A model generated the notes under the pieces. The model saw nothing but the letters and a program-made list of their open reading frames with translations. It did no database searches and was not told where the DNA came from. From positions 87,666,690 through 87,730,689 of the forward strand of contig CM069443.1 in NCBI GenBank assembly GCA_035610835.1: a stretch of 64,000 bases of DNA, given 5' to 3'. Positions within the stretch are counted from its first letter, which is position 1, and the number at the start of each line of letters is the position of its first letter. The position numbers and the translations under genes were made by a program. This document shows positions 63,481-64,000 of this stretch, in pieces. The stretch is from Ophiura sarsii. Taxonomy: Eukaryota; Echinodermata; Ophiuroidea; Amphilepidida; Ophiuridae.

Positions 63481-64000
63481 GCTCTTATGTTTTTCTGTTA
63501 CGATGCTCCCTATAGTTGCTTCTTCTTGTATTTCTTTTATCTCAGACATCATTAAGACGGCACAGATAGTGGTTAGCGAACTGTTCCATTCACCTCTTAC
63601 TTGATGCCTATACAGGGAGCATTGATTTACATACTACAAGAGAATGGTTAGATCTAAAATGGTATTGCCAGCGTTGCTTGGCTCAGTGCTACTCCAACGT
63701 CACTGTCTCAACTAAATGCTATCCAAAGACATGCTATCTGCATGATGGATCTCCCTAGGGAAATTTGTATCTCACATTCTATTCAAAAACAGTGGTAAAT
63801 TAGAGAAATATGAGAAATATAAAGATGGGTGATCCGCGTTTTTCACACAAAAGAGGTTTCTATAATCTACATGGAAGCGCCTTATGAATACAGTTTTATT
63901 CTCGAATTTGAGTTTATATTTCCAGTGCACTTAACCACATTTGGGATTGTGTACTAATTTTTTGCTATAACATCCACAAAATATCTCTGGCATGACATTG
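63481..64000. other. Right-edge stretch, mostly unassigned
   Basis: Apart from a decayed LINE fragment (63652-63800) no feature is seen. Confidence 0.4.
63652..63800 (+). pseudogene. Decayed non-LTR retrotransposon (LINE) fragment
   Basis: One frame reads KMVLPALLGSVLLQRH, then after a frameshift QLNAIQRHAICMMDLPREI. This resembles the region just after the reverse transcriptase domain of LINEs, where LNxIQRRA-type motifs are common. It is broken by a frameshift and stops, so it is a dead fragment. Confidence 0.4.

Overview
The window is 64 kb of AT-rich, repeat-dense animal genomic DNA. The GT/AG introns, TATA-driven 5' exons, tRNA-headed SINEs, many MITEs and a presqualene-phosphatase-type gene point to an invertebrate metazoan. 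Much of the repeat style recalls marine deuterostomes such as echinoderms, but nothing here fixes the phylum. There is one 100-N assembly gap (28370-28469).

Only two kinds of protein-coding gene are well supported. The first is a family of three small secreted-peptide precursors: one on the minus strand at 830-1027 (cut off by the left edge) and two on the plus strand at about 6655-9207 and 54190-57580. They share one architecture: a TATA box and non-coding exon 1; exon 2 with a signal peptide, a very acidic propeptide and a Lys-Arg site, always ending in phase 1 after codon bases GGA-C; exon 3 with a strongly cationic segment of spacing C-x7-C-x2-C-x15-C; and a short basic tail exon seen only in the third gene. 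I do not recognise the family. Acidic pro-part, dibasic cleavage and a cationic cysteine peptide suit an antimicrobial peptide or a peptide hormone. The second is a three-exon PAP2 phosphatase closest to PLPP6 (31622-35801), with all three catalytic motifs intact. A tandemly duplicated short terminal exon at 1-668 may be a further small gene.

The rest is repeat landscape. 1-10.3 kb: peptide genes 1 and 2, a 45-bp minisatellite, a 46-bp satellite array and several fold-back MITEs. 10.3-19.5 kb: direct repeats, MITEs, a SINE, a 29-bp minisatellite grown inside a MITE, and a minisatellite carrying ten perfect palindromic kappa-B motifs. 19.7-28.4 kb: a near-identical 4-kb duplication whose second copy stops exactly at the N gap. 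28.5-36 kb: the PLPP6 locus with hAT-like MITEs and SINEs. 37-51 kb: SINE nested in MITE, a 958-bp tandem repeat, and a 1.7-kb fold-back element around a (CAAT)n tract of about 61 units. 51-64 kb: a degenerate hammerhead-like motif, peptide gene 3 with a MITE in an intron, more MITEs, a second 46-bp satellite array in the opposite orientation to the first, and a decayed LINE fragment at the right edge.

The strongest candidate for something undescribed is the peptide family. No operon-like or pathway link between it and the phosphatase gene is visible.
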